From Aquipluma nitroreducens (GTDB lineage: Bacteria > Bacteroidota > Bacteroidia > Bacteroidales > Prolixibacteraceae), in NCBI RefSeq assembly GCF_009689585.1, contig NZ_AP018694.1:806001-870000 (forward strand): a DNA stretch of 64,000 bases. The letters run 5' to 3'. Position numbers and translations under genes: made by a program. Under the pieces are notes generated by a model, which saw nothing but the letters and a program-made list of their open reading frames with translations, made no database searches and was not told the DNA's origin. This document shows positions 26,038-34,784 of the stretch, piece after piece (position 1 is the first letter of the stretch; each line of letters starts with the position of its first letter).

Positions 26038-26367
26038 ATGCAAGACATATCATCTGCCATACAAGTTATTCCATTAGAGCATTACGTTTTTTTATGCGTA
26101 ACTCTTTTCAGCATTGGTTTGCTTGGAGTATTGTTCAGGCGAAATACAATCATCATTTTAATGTGTATCGAACTCATGTTCAACTCAGTAAATTTATTGG
26201 TTGCCGCATTTTCGGCCTACCATTCCGACCCGGCCGGACAGGTTTTCGTTTTCTTTATCATGATTGTAGCCGCTGCCGAAGTTGCCGTCGGCCTATCCAT
26301 TCTGGTGATGATGAAACGCAATGTGGATTCCGTAGATATTAACCTTTTGAACCGTTTGAAATGGTAG
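26038..26367 (+). CDS. nuoK: NADH-quinone oxidoreductase subunit K
   Basis: NuoK is a three-helix antiporter-like subunit. The 109-residue product has the conserved LMCIELMFNSVNLLVAAFS, with the key glutamate of helix 2 (GLLGVLFRRNTIIILMCIE, then a second in AAAEVAVGLSILV). It begins directly after the right arm of the inserted element and overlaps nuoL by 7 bases. Confidence 0.95.
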   Translation: MQDISSAIQVIPLEHYVFLCVTLFSIGLLGVLFRRNTIIILMCIELMFNSVNLLVAAFSAYHSDPAGQVFVFFIMIVAAAEVAVGLSILVMMKRNVDSVDINLLNRLKW

Positions 26368-28262
26368 GATCGATTCCAAATATGAACCTCGCAATACTCG
26401 TACCTGCGTTGCCATTACTGGGTTTTCTCATAACCGGACTGGCATACAAACGTTTAAACCACAATCAGGCCGGAATAATTGCCAGCATTGCAGTTGGTTT
26501 ATCATTCCTGGTATCAGTTGCATTATTTTTTATGCTCCGAAATTCAGGACAGAATTCAGCGACAGTGACGCTTTTCAACTGGATTGCCCTTGGAAATATG
26601 AACATTCCATTCGCTTTTCTGATCGATCATTTGTCGCTCACCATGATGCTGATTATTACCGGCGTTGGGACTTTGATTCACATCTATTCCATCGGGTATA
26701 TGCACGGCGATGATCGGGTAAATTCGTTCTTCGCGCAAATGAATCTATTCACTTTCAGCATGTTGCTTTTGGTGATGGGCGCCAATTACCTGGTTCTGTT
26801 TATCGGATGGGAAGGCGTTGGACTCTGCTCCTATTTGCTGATTGGCTTCTGGTTCAAGAATCCGGCATATAATTATGCAGCCCGCAAAGCATTCGTTATG
26901 AACCGCATCGGTGATGTTGGATTCATTCTGGGAATCATCCTGCTTTTCTATACGTTTAAATCTGTTTCTTTTTCTGAAATATTTACACAAGCCGGTGCCA
27001 TGCAGGTTGGAGCACCAGCCATCACGCTCATTACGCTGCTGCTCTTAGTTGGTGCAGTGGGCAAAAGTGCTCAGATTCCGCTTTACACCTGGCTGCCCGA
27101 TGCAATGGCTGGCCCAACACCGGTTTCGGCGCTTATACATGCTGCAACCATGGTTACCGCCGGTATTTATATGATTGCCCGTTCGAGCATTCTGTATAAT
27201 CTGGCGCCAATCACCCTCAATATTATTATTGTGATTGGTATGGCCACAGCTACTTTTGCAGCCATCATCGGTTTAAAGCAGAACGACATTAAGAAAGTAC
27301 TGGCCTACTCAACCGTTTCGCAATTGGGTTACATGTTTCTGGCTTTAGGGCTGGGAGCCTACTCCACCGGAGTTTTCCACGTAACTACACACGCGTTTTT
27401 TAAAGCATTGCTTTTCCTGGGCGCTGGAAGTGTTATTCATGCGATGGGTGGCGAGCAGGACATCCGCAAAATGGGTGGACTACGAAAGAAAATGCCAATA
27501 ACATACATCACATTCCTGGCGGCAACGCTTGCCATTAGCGGGATTCCGCCATTCTCCGGATTCTTCAGCAAAGACATGATATTGAGCAAAGCTTTAGAGC
27601 ACAATATTCTTCTGTATATTCTGGCTCTCGGAACAGCTTTGATTACCTGTTTTTACATGTTCAGGCTGTTGTATCTGGTGTTCTTTGGCGAACAACGAAT
27701 GTCCGGTGCACATCCGCACGAATCGCCCAAAGTGATGACTGTTCCATTGATGATTTTAAGTGTACTCTCGGTTTTTGGAGGGTTCCTGAATATCCCGTCA
27801 CTTTTCGGAGGCAATCTTAGTTTCAGTAATTATCTCGACAGTGCAGTAGTTTCCAAATCTTCCGAAGAAATCAGCCACTCCACTGAAATTGGAATGATTT
27901 TCCTTTCGGTAATACTTTTAGTAGTGATCATCTACTGGGCTTACCAAACCTATGTCAGAAAAGCACAAATCCCTTCCGGAGACGAAGTAAAACAAACTCC
28001 GTTACAACGAATAATTACCAACAAATTTCACATCGACGAGATTTACCAAACCGCATTTGAAAAACCTTTCGGGCTCCTTTCGAATTTCCTTTTCAAAAAA
28101 GTTGAATCCATTATTCTTGGACCGTCAGTTGACGAAGTTGGAACGATTACCTCGAAGTTGGGTGACTTAACCCGCAAATTGCAACGTGGAAACATCAGTT
28201 TTTATCTTTTTGCCATGGTTGCCGGAATTCTTTTGTTTGTTGTATTTATACTGACAATTTAG
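26361..28262 (+). CDS. nuoL: NADH-quinone oxidoreductase subunit L
   Basis: NuoL is the largest, most distal proton-pumping subunit. The 633-residue product has about 16 membrane helices. WLPDAMAGPTPVSALIHAATMV and STVSQLGYMFLALGLGAY (split landmarks) are the antiporter core, and the long lateral helix lies at the C-terminus. The first ATG at 26361 overlaps nuoK. A second ATG at 26382 (MNLAILVPALPLLG) is equally possible. Confidence 0.95.
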   Translation: MVGSIPNMNLAILVPALPLLGFLITGLAYKRLNHNQAGIIASIAVGLSFLVSVALFFMLRNSGQNSATVTLFNWIALGNMNIPFAFLIDHLSLTMMLIITGVGTLIHIYSIGYMHGDDRVNSFFAQMNLFTFSMLLLVMGANYLVLFIGWEGVGLCSYLLIGFWFKNPAYNYAARKAFVMNRIGDVGFILGIILLFYTFKSVSFSEIFTQAGAMQVGAPAITLITLLLLVGAVGKSAQIPLYTWLPDAMAGPTPVSALIHAATMVTAGIYMIARSSILYNLAPITLNIIIVIGMATATFAAIIGLKQNDIKKVLAYSTVSQLGYMFLALGLGAYSTGVFHVTTHAFFKALLFLGAGSVIHAMGGEQDIRKMGGLRKKMPITYITFLAATLAISGIPPFSGFFSKDMILSKALEHNILLYILALGTALITCFYMFRLLYLVFFGEQRMSGAHPHESPKVMTVPLMILSVLSVFGGFLNIPSLFGGNLSFSNYLDSAVVSKSSEEISHSTEIGMIFLSVILLVVIIYWAYQTYVRKAQIPSGDEVKQTPLQRIITNKFHIDEIYQTAFEKPFGLLSNFLFKKVESIILGPSVDEVGTITSKLGDLTRKLQRGNISFYLFAMVAGILLFVVFILTI

Positions 28263-28266
28263 AAAC

Positions 28267-29700
28267 ATGATACTACTGATAATACTTTTAATTCCATTTT
28301 TGACAGGTCTGTCACTCCTGTTTTTTAGGAAGGCAGGAACAGCGAGAACAGTTGCTCTCATTTCAACAGTTGTTAATTTGTTACTGACGTTGTCGCTGCT
28401 AAACGCTGATCAATCGGTAACCTATTCAGCCGAATGGATCAACTATTTGGGAATTCAATTTTCGCTGGGTTATGATGGCATTAGTACGATTATGCTTTTG
28501 CTAACCAATCTGCTGTTCCCATTCATTGTTATGGCTGGCTTCGGACGCGACCAAAAGAATGTTCCGATGCTGAATTGTTTGATTTTGTGCGCTCAGTCCG
28601 CATTAATCGGAGTTTTTCTGGCTCAGAACGCGTTCCTGTTCTATGTTTTCTGGGAACTGGCGCTCATTCCGGTTTATTTCATCCTGTTGGTTTGGGGTGG
28701 CGACGATCGGAAAGCAATCACCCTGAAATTCTTCATTTATACCCTGGCCGGAAGCTTATTCCTGTTGTTCGGGATTATTTATTTATATCAACTCACGCCA
28801 GGCACACATACAACTGATTTTTCGGCATTCAGTCAACTACAGATTCCGGCAGGAACCCAAAACTGGCTGTTCTGGATTCTGTTCATCGCTTTTGCCATCA
28901 AGATGCCAATATTTCCGTTTCATACCTGGCAACCACCAACCTATAAAATGGCATCTACACAAGGCGTAATGATTCTGGCCGGAGTGATGACCAAAATGGG
29001 AATTTACGGCGCTTTACGCTTCCTTTTTCCTGTTGTACCACTCGGAGTTTTATACTGGCAGAATCTGGTGATTATAATGAGCCTTACTGGCGTTATATAC
29101 GCGTCGGTAATTGCCTATAAGCACACCAACCTGAAAACGATGATCGCTTATTCGTCGATGGCGCACATTTCTCTCATGGCCGCTGCCCTATTTGTACTAA
29201 ATTCCTATGCTTATCAGGGACTTATTTTTCAGGTTCTCAGTCACGGAGTTACCATTGCAGCCCTATTTTACGTGGCCTGCTTGGTTAAAGAACAGACAGG
29301 AACAACTGAAATGCCCCAATTGGGCGGATTAAAAATAAACGCACCAAACATGGCTATTTTATTTCTGATCATTCTGTTGGGATCAATTGCCCTTCCGCTG
29401 ACTGCGGGTTTTGTGGGAGAGTTTCTGATGATAACCGGGCTGTTTCAACAATCAATTTGGTTCGCTTTATTTGGAGGATTAACCATGATTCTTGGAGCCA
29501 TTTACATGCTTTACGCTTACCAACGGGTTATGCTGGGCGATAAAAAGCTTGCTTTTGCAAAAGCGACAGATTTAGGTGCTTTGGATTACTGGATTTTAAT
29601 TCCGTTGATCGTTGTAATTCTCGGACTTGGAATTTACCCGCAACCGATATTTGATATACTAAAGCCTGTTGCCGAAGTCTTTTCGGGCTTGGCACATTAA
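28267..29700 (+). CDS. nuoM: NADH-quinone oxidoreductase subunit M
   Basis: NuoM is a 14-helix antiporter-like proton-pumping subunit. The 477-residue product contains FYVFWELALIPVYFILLVWGG with the key glutamate, FHTWQPPTYKMASTQGVMILAG and YSSMAHISLMAAALF. It starts 4 bases after nuoL. A 149-base gap holding an inverted repeat separates it from nuoN. Confidence 0.95.
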   Translation: MILLIILLIPFLTGLSLLFFRKAGTARTVALISTVVNLLLTLSLLNADQSVTYSAEWINYLGIQFSLGYDGISTIMLLLTNLLFPFIVMAGFGRDQKNVPMLNCLILCAQSALIGVFLAQNAFLFYVFWELALIPVYFILLVWGGDDRKAITLKFFIYTLAGSLFLLFGIIYLYQLTPGTHTTDFSAFSQLQIPAGTQNWLFWILFIAFAIKMPIFPFHTWQPPTYKMASTQGVMILAGVMTKMGIYGALRFLFPVVPLGVLYWQNLVIIMSLTGVIYASVIAYKHTNLKTMIAYSSMAHISLMAAALFVLNSYAYQGLIFQVLSHGVTIAALFYVACLVKEQTGTTEMPQLGGLKINAPNMAILFLIILLGSIALPLTAGFVGEFLMITGLFQQSIWFALFGGLTMILGAIYMLYAYQRVMLGDKKLAFAKATDLGALDYWILIPLIVVILGLGIYPQPIFDILKPVAEVFSGLAH

Positions 29701-29741
29701 ATATGTGATTGAATAAAAACGATATTTAACTTATTGACAAA

Positions 29742-29809
29742 GGGAAATAGTCATCAGTCATTGAAGAGTCACTTTTATACTTTTTTTCGAATGACCATTT
29801 ACTTTTTCC
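29742..29809. repeat. Inverted repeat of the GTCATTAGTCATT family between nuoM and nuoN
   Basis: The left arm GGGAAATAGTCATCAGTCAT and the complement of the right arm, GGAAAAAGTAAATGGTCATT, pair with a few mismatches. Better copies lie at 31526-31588 and 40882-40951, with a half copy at 20382-20410. Confidence 0.65.
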
Positions 29810-29849
29810 GGTTAGAAAATTGAAAAAATAGAAACATAGATATACACCA

Positions 29850-31223
29850 ATGAGTGCATTAATTTTTACGATAGTTCTGGGAATAATAGTTTTGTATCTG
29901 GGATTCACCAAAAACAAAGCCATTTTGGCGCCTGTCGCGATTACAGGCTTAGGAGTTTCACTCATACTTTCAATCAGAGATTGGGGACTCGGATCGAAGT
30001 ATTTCCACGACATGATTATACTCGACAATTTTTCGATTGCCTTCAACATCTCCATGATCATTATAACCATTCTGATTTTTCTGTTTGGAGTCGACTATTA
30101 CGAAACGATGGAGTTTCATGTTGCTGAGCATTATGCACTCATGTTGTTTGCCCTTACAGGAGCTTTCCTGATGACCTCGTTCTCTAATCTGATTATGCTT
30201 TTCCTGGGTATTGAAATTCTATCTATTCCATTGTATGTGCTGGCGGGAGGGAAAAAATACTCCTATCGGTCTAACGAAGCATCGTTTAAATATTTTATGC
30301 TCGGTTCGTTTGCCACAGCCATTTTCCTTTTCGGAATTGCCTTGGTTTACGGAGCTTCAGCAACATTTTATCTTCCTGAAATCAAAACTTACATTGCCCA
30401 ATTCAACGGTCATTTGCCTCCAATGTTAATGGTTGGGCTCCTCTTTATCCTGATTGGTGTTGCATTTAAAATTGCAGCGGCTCCCTTTCATTTCTGGAGT
30501 CCCGATGTGTATGAAGGAGCTCCGACTCTTGTCACTGCGTTTATGGCAACTGTGGTAAAAACCGCAGGGTTTGCTGCCTTTTACCGTTTACTCGGAATGG
30601 GACTGTTACCATTGCCTCCACAACTCGAAAAGGCGCTTTGGGTAATGACAGGATTGACCTTATTGATTGGAAATCTTGGAGCTTTAAAACAAACTAATTT
30701 TAAACGACTTCTTGCCTATTCGGCTATCTCGCACAGCGGGTTCCTTATGCTCGCCATGCTATCGCAGCACGACTCATCGGCATCAGTTTTATTATACTAC
30801 ACCTTTGTTTATTCGCTGGCTACAGTTCCATTGTTCATCATTTTTATCCTGATGAAACGTGCTTCAGATGGCTTGGAAGACCTTACTATATTCCGTGGCC
30901 TTTACAAAGCAAAGCCATGGGTTGCTGTGCCAGCAATTGTCTTGCTGATGTCGTTGGCAGGTATTCCGCCAACTTCAGGATTTATGGCCAAGTACCAGGT
31001 TTTTGTATTGTCTATCAGCCAGGGAATTTTACTGACAAGTATTTTCGCCATTGTCATGGCCATCATCGGAGTGTATTATTATTTCTTCGTGATTCGCGAA
31101 ATTTTTACCGACAAGCAACAGCCCTATCCGATTATTGTCAGCAAAATCAATGGAGCGCTGATTATAGTTTGCACTGTTGCTGTATTGTTTATGGGAATTT
31201 TCATGTGGCGATTGCCTATTTAA
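29850..31223 (+). CDS. nuoN: NADH-quinone oxidoreductase subunit N
   Basis: NuoN is the third antiporter-like subunit, next to NuoK. The 457-residue product has MLFLGIEILSIPLYVLAG with its glutamate, FHFWSPDVYEGAPTLVTAFMA and LLAYSAISHSGFLMLAML. It is the last gene of the complex I operon and is followed by a terminator 26 bases after the stop. Confidence 0.95.
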   Translation: MSALIFTIVLGIIVLYLGFTKNKAILAPVAITGLGVSLILSIRDWGLGSKYFHDMIILDNFSIAFNISMIIITILIFLFGVDYYETMEFHVAEHYALMLFALTGAFLMTSFSNLIMLFLGIEILSIPLYVLAGGKKYSYRSNEASFKYFMLGSFATAIFLFGIALVYGASATFYLPEIKTYIAQFNGHLPPMLMVGLLFILIGVAFKIAAAPFHFWSPDVYEGAPTLVTAFMATVVKTAGFAAFYRLLGMGLLPLPPQLEKALWVMTGLTLLIGNLGALKQTNFKRLLAYSAISHSGFLMLAMLSQHDSSASVLLYYTFVYSLATVPLFIIFILMKRASDGLEDLTIFRGLYKAKPWVAVPAIVLLMSLAGIPPTSGFMAKYQVFVLSISQGILLTSIFAIVMAIIGVYYYFFVIREIFTDKQQPYPIIVSKINGALIIVCTVAVLFMGIFMWRLPI

Positions 31224-31249
31224 TAGAATAGTATTCGTGAAATATATCG

Positions 31250-31279
31250 AAAAAGGCTTCCGTTATGGTAGCCTTTTTT
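31250..31279 (+). terminator. Rho-independent terminator of the nuo operon
   Basis: AAAAAGGCTtCC and GGtAGCCTTTTTT form a near-perfect stem around a 5-base loop, with a T tract at the end. Confidence 0.8.
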
Positions 31280-31287
31280 GATATAAA

Positions 31288-31319
31288 AAACCTCCAGAGC
31301 ATTACGCCCTGAAGGTTTT
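31288..31319 (-). terminator. Terminator of the cytochrome bd transcript
   Basis: On the minus strand, AAAACCTTCAGGGC pairs with GCTCTGGAGGTTTT (two mismatches), followed by a T run. It lies 33 bases after the stop of the 45-residue membrane protein, so that gene belongs to the cyd transcript. Confidence 0.7.
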
Positions 31320-31351
31320 GATAGATAAATAATTGGACCCTTAACATCCTC

Positions 31352-31489
31352 CTATTTCTCCGGAGCTGCCTTTTTGATTGGCTTTTCCAGAATTTCTTCG
31401 TATTTCAGAATGGTAAATTTTATCAGTTGATAACTGATAATGACCAACACCGGCCAACTTATAAACCACAATATTGAACTCCAGTACAT
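31352..31489 (-). CDS. Small single-helix membrane protein at the end of the cyd operon (CydX-like candidate)
   Basis: A 45-codon frame reads MYWSSILWFISWPVLVIISY and continues to a charged tail ending PIKKAAPEK. It has one membrane helix (residues 5-24) with the N-terminus rich in Trp and a basic/acidic cytoplasmic tail. Its place after cydA and cydB and before the transcript terminator matches that of CydX/CydS-type small subunits of bd oxidases, though it has no sequence likeness to E. coli CydX beyond architecture. It is 103 bases after cydB, and most of that gap is a repeat. A role in the oxidase is inference. Confidence 0.6.
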   Translation of the reverse strand: MYWSSILWFISWPVLVIISYQLIKFTILKYEEILEKPIKKAAPEK

Positions 31490-31525
31490 ACTATTTCATT
31501 TAAAAGATTTACAATTTAAAGATTT

Positions 31526-31588
31526 GGGAAAAGTCATTAGTCATCGGGAAAATGCTTTCCCCTTTTCAAATGACTAATGACTCTTTCC
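31526..31588. repeat. Inverted repeat of the GTCATTAGTCATT family after cydB
   Basis: AGTCATTAGTCAT (31532-31544) and ATGACTAATGACT (31570-31582) are perfect 13-base complements, extended outward by GGGAA and TTTCC. This is the best copy of the family. It fills the gap between cydB and the small membrane-protein gene. Confidence 0.75.
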
Positions 31589-31592
31589 TATT

Positions 31593-32723
31593 TTAATAAA
31601 CATGGTGCTCCTGCTCCAGTTCTTTGGTGCTGATTTTTTCATTGTTCATTGATTTCCAGGCGTACCAGATGTAGCCCAGTACAAACGGAACGAATAGTGA
31701 AACGTAGCTCATGGCCACCAGTGTAAACTTGCTGGATGACGCATTTTCGATAGTCAATGACGATTGCATATCGAAGATTGATGGATAGAAACTGGTATTA
31801 TTGAATGCTGCCAAAATCAACAAAGCCCAAACCGTTAAAACAGTTCCCCCACCAACAAACCAGATTCCTTTAGTACCGCCTTTCAGGATTGTTGAGCCAA
31901 TTCCCCACAATACACCAACAACCCCAATCAAAAGCATCAGTGTATTAACCGGTATAGCCAGCAAGTTGTGCAGGTATTTATACGATTCAATGCTGATTTC
32001 CCCGGAAGTTGGATTGTAAGCAAATCCATCCTTGAAAAGAAGCGCAATCACAAAATAGAGGAAGAATACCAAAAACGGAACCGTATTGTATAACAATTGC
32101 TTCTTTGAGCGTTCGTAAATTGCTTCACTGTCAATTGAATTCATGAAATAAAGCAAACCTAAAATGCGTGAAAGAAATACAACAGCGAATCCCAAAGCCA
32201 GGTTATGGAACGTAAGTACGGCTTCCAAACCACGAAATTCAGTTCCCCAAGTCACATGTTTCATGTCGTCGAGCGAAAACATGGCACCGTTAAAGAAAGT
32301 TCCAACAGCCGTTCCAACGAGTAGCGGCCCGAGCAATCCATTGATAAAAAGGAAGGTCTCGTAGGTTTTAGCGCCTAAAAAGTTATCAGGTTTTTTCCTG
32401 AATTCGTACGAAACAGCCTGAATGACAAACGAGATCAGGATGGCAAACCAAACCCAGTAAGCGCCACCAAACGAAGTAGCATAAAACAACGGGAAAGACG
32501 CAAAGAACGCGCCACCAAAAGTAACCAATGTGGTAAAGGTAAATTCCCATTTCCGGCCAAGTGTATTCACCAGAAGCGACTTTTCTTCTTCATTTTTAGC
32601 GATGGTAAAAAACAAAGTTTCACCACCCTGAACAAACATCAGGAAAACAAACAAAGCGCCCAGCAGCGAAACAATCAGCCACCAGTATTGCTGTAAACTT
32701 AAGAGTGATAGTGATTCGAACAT
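31593..32723 (-). CDS. cydB: Cytochrome bd quinol oxidase subunit II
   Basis: CydB is the membrane partner of CydA and stabilises the hemes. The 376-residue product has nine hydrophobic helices. QYWWLIVSLLGALFVFLMFVQGG near the start and the LIWGFGL-like N-terminal block identify the family. It overlaps cydA by one base (translational coupling). The oxidase takes electrons from quinol and reduces oxygen to water with high affinity. Confidence 0.94.
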   Translation of the reverse strand: MFESLSLLSLQQYWWLIVSLLGALFVFLMFVQGGETLFFTIAKNEEEKSLLVNTLGRKWEFTFTTLVTFGGAFFASFPLFYATSFGGAYWVWFAILISFVIQAVSYEFRKKPDNFLGAKTYETFLFINGLLGPLLVGTAVGTFFNGAMFSLDDMKHVTWGTEFRGLEAVLTFHNLALGFAVVFLSRILGLLYFMNSIDSEAIYERSKKQLLYNTVPFLVFFLYFVIALLFKDGFAYNPTSGEISIESYKYLHNLLAIPVNTLMLLIGVVGVLWGIGSTILKGGTKGIWFVGGGTVLTVWALLILAAFNNTSFYPSIFDMQSSLTIENASSSKFTLVAMSYVSLFVPFVLGYIWYAWKSMNNEKISTKELEQEHHVY

Positions 32724-34294
32724 TAGTTGGTTCCTCCTTCTGTTTTAGATCCGATTTTAATTTGACGCGTCATGATTTTTATTTCGGCAATAAGCAATGT
32801 GGTAAAAATGATCGCAAAAAGCCAGAATGTAACCTGAACTGCTCCAACACTGATTTTAGTAACTGCAGCAATTGTAGGCATCAAATCCTGAATAATCCAA
32901 GGCTGACGGCCAACTTCGGCCAAAACCCAACCTGCCTGACTGGCGATATAAGCCAATGGGATGGTCCAGATCGCAATTTTCAGGAATTTACGCTTTTTAT
33001 GAATTTTTCCTTTGAGCGTATAGTACAAGGCAAACAGGAAAAAGAAGATAAAATACATACCCAGCACAACCATGATGTGAAAGCTGTAAAACGAAAATGC
33101 GACACTCGGAACCAGCGTATTTTTATCGGCAATGTAACCGTAGCCAAAGTATTTGAAATTGTTATTCTGAAATTCGGGACTCATGATTTGGGTTTTCAGT
33201 GAATCTGCCACAACAACATTTCCTGCTTTTTTGGCTTCCTTAAATGCTTTAAGTTTTTCGATGGCTAATTTGCCCCGGGCAATTTTTTCGTCAGCCGATA
33301 AAACTCCATACTTCTCGTTTCCATTGATCAAATCATTTATTCCAGGTACAAAAGCATTCCAATTCAGGAAAGCCATATACGACAAGATGTTCGGGATTTC
33401 AATCTTTACCGCAAAGTCCTTCAGGTTTTGATTATTCGGATCTGTAGAGTTTTCCGAAAACAAACCGAGGGCAACCAGTCCAGCGCCTTCGCTTCCGTTG
33501 TACAAACCTTCGAAAGCAGCAAATTTCATCGGTTGATGATGGGCAATGTCGCGAGCCGAACTATCGCCTGTAAAAACGGTATAGAGAATTGCCAAAAAGC
33601 CAAAAATGGAGCTAACCACAATACTCTTCCGCGCAAAAACAATATCTCGGCCTTTCAGGATATACCACGACGACACACCAATTACAAAAATAGCCGCTAA
33701 AACAAATGATGACGAAGTGGTGTGCAAAAACTTATGAACGGCCATGGGCGAAAACAACACTTCCCAAAAACTGGTCATTTCCATACGGGCAGTTTCAGGA
33801 TTGAAAACCATGCCAACAGGTTTTTGCATCCAGCCATTGGCAACTAAAATCCATAAGGCTGATAAATTGGCTCCGATAGCTGTCAACCATGTTGCCGTTA
33901 AATGAAATCCTTTACTCACCTTGTTCCACCCAAAAAACATGATGGCAATGAAGGTAGATTCCATGAAAAAGGCCAGAATTCCCTCGATGGCCAGCGGCGC
34001 CCCAAAAATGTCGCCCACAAACCATGAATAATTCGACCAGTTGGTACCAAACTCGAATTCAAGAATAATACCAGTGGCAACACCAATCGCAAAGTTGATT
34101 CCGAAAAGGGTCATCCAGAATTTGGTAATGCGCTTCCACTCCGGATTTCCGGTTTTAACGTAGAGCGTTTCCATAATAGCAATAATAATCCCCAGACCAA
34201 GTGTCAAAGGCACAAAAATCCAGTGATACATGGCCGTAAGTGCAAATTGCGCCCTCGACCAATCGACTAAAGATGTACTAATTCCTTCAAGCAT
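32723..34294 (-). CDS. cydA: Cytochrome bd quinol oxidase subunit I
   Basis: CydA holds hemes b558, b595 and d and the quinol site. The 523-residue product starts with SRAQFALTAMYHWIFVPLTLG, whose His is an axial heme ligand. Further conserved blocks are GWxAxEVGRQPW (read as GWVLAEVGRQPW) and KFAAFEGLY. The length and the stretch around residues 340-385 point to the long Q-loop type. It is preceded by a DUF4492 gene, which also opens the operon. Confidence 0.96.
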   Translation of the reverse strand: MLEGISTSLVDWSRAQFALTAMYHWIFVPLTLGLGIIIAIMETLYVKTGNPEWKRITKFWMTLFGINFAIGVATGIILEFEFGTNWSNYSWFVGDIFGAPLAIEGILAFFMESTFIAIMFFGWNKVSKGFHLTATWLTAIGANLSALWILVANGWMQKPVGMVFNPETARMEMTSFWEVLFSPMAVHKFLHTTSSSFVLAAIFVIGVSSWYILKGRDIVFARKSIVVSSIFGFLAILYTVFTGDSSARDIAHHQPMKFAAFEGLYNGSEGAGLVALGLFSENSTDPNNQNLKDFAVKIEIPNILSYMAFLNWNAFVPGINDLINGNEKYGVLSADEKIARGKLAIEKLKAFKEAKKAGNVVVADSLKTQIMSPEFQNNNFKYFGYGYIADKNTLVPSVAFSFYSFHIMVVLGMYFIFFFLFALYYTLKGKIHKKRKFLKIAIWTIPLAYIASQAGWVLAEVGRQPWIIQDLMPTIAAVTKISVGAVQVTFWLFAIIFTTLLIAEIKIMTRQIKIGSKTEGGTN

Positions 34295-34312
34295 AGGTTT
34301 TTTATTAAAAAA

Positions 34313-34528
34313 TTAGTTGATATTTGTTAAATTCTCAAGCACATGATTACTCCGATCCGAATCGTTATTAAAATTCGTTTTCAGAAAATTGGGAAAGAAA
34401 AAGATTTTCAGGATGACGAATAGGATAAAAAGCTTGATCAGGATGACCAACCAAACCTGTTTACCCCAGCGGGGAAGGTTTGAAAATCCATCATAGTAAA
34501 ACCGGAAAGTACGTTTAAATACATTCAT
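34313..34528 (-). CDS. DUF4492 family small membrane protein
   Basis: From the ATG at 34528 the product has 71 residues: MNVFKRTFRFYYDGFSNLPR, then WGKQVWLVILIKLFILFVILKIFFF as a single membrane helix, then a polar tail. This matches DUF4492, which in Bacteroidota precedes cydA. It ends 18 bases before cydA. A role in bd oxidase assembly or stability is inference from that position. A longer frame begins further upstream at 34600, but MNVFKRTF is the family's usual start. Confidence 0.8.
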   Translation of the reverse strand: MNVFKRTFRFYYDGFSNLPRWGKQVWLVILIKLFILFVILKIFFFPNFLKTNFNNDSDRSNHVLENLTNIN

Positions 34529-34784
34529 ATTTTGGGCTATAAACGGTTTAAATAGTTGACATCTAAAGTTAATTTGAAATTCACGATTATAAAACCCCAA
34601 GCCACTAAAACAAGATCAATAATATCGATAACTGATAGATTATGCCGAAAATAATTGTTTGACAATACATTACAGATAAACAAACCCTTTTCAACGTGAT
34701 TTATTTGTACTTTTTCGCCGCTGTTATTGAACAAATACCAGTTTCAATCCTTATTTACGTCGATCAACGACCAGCCCGGAACTT

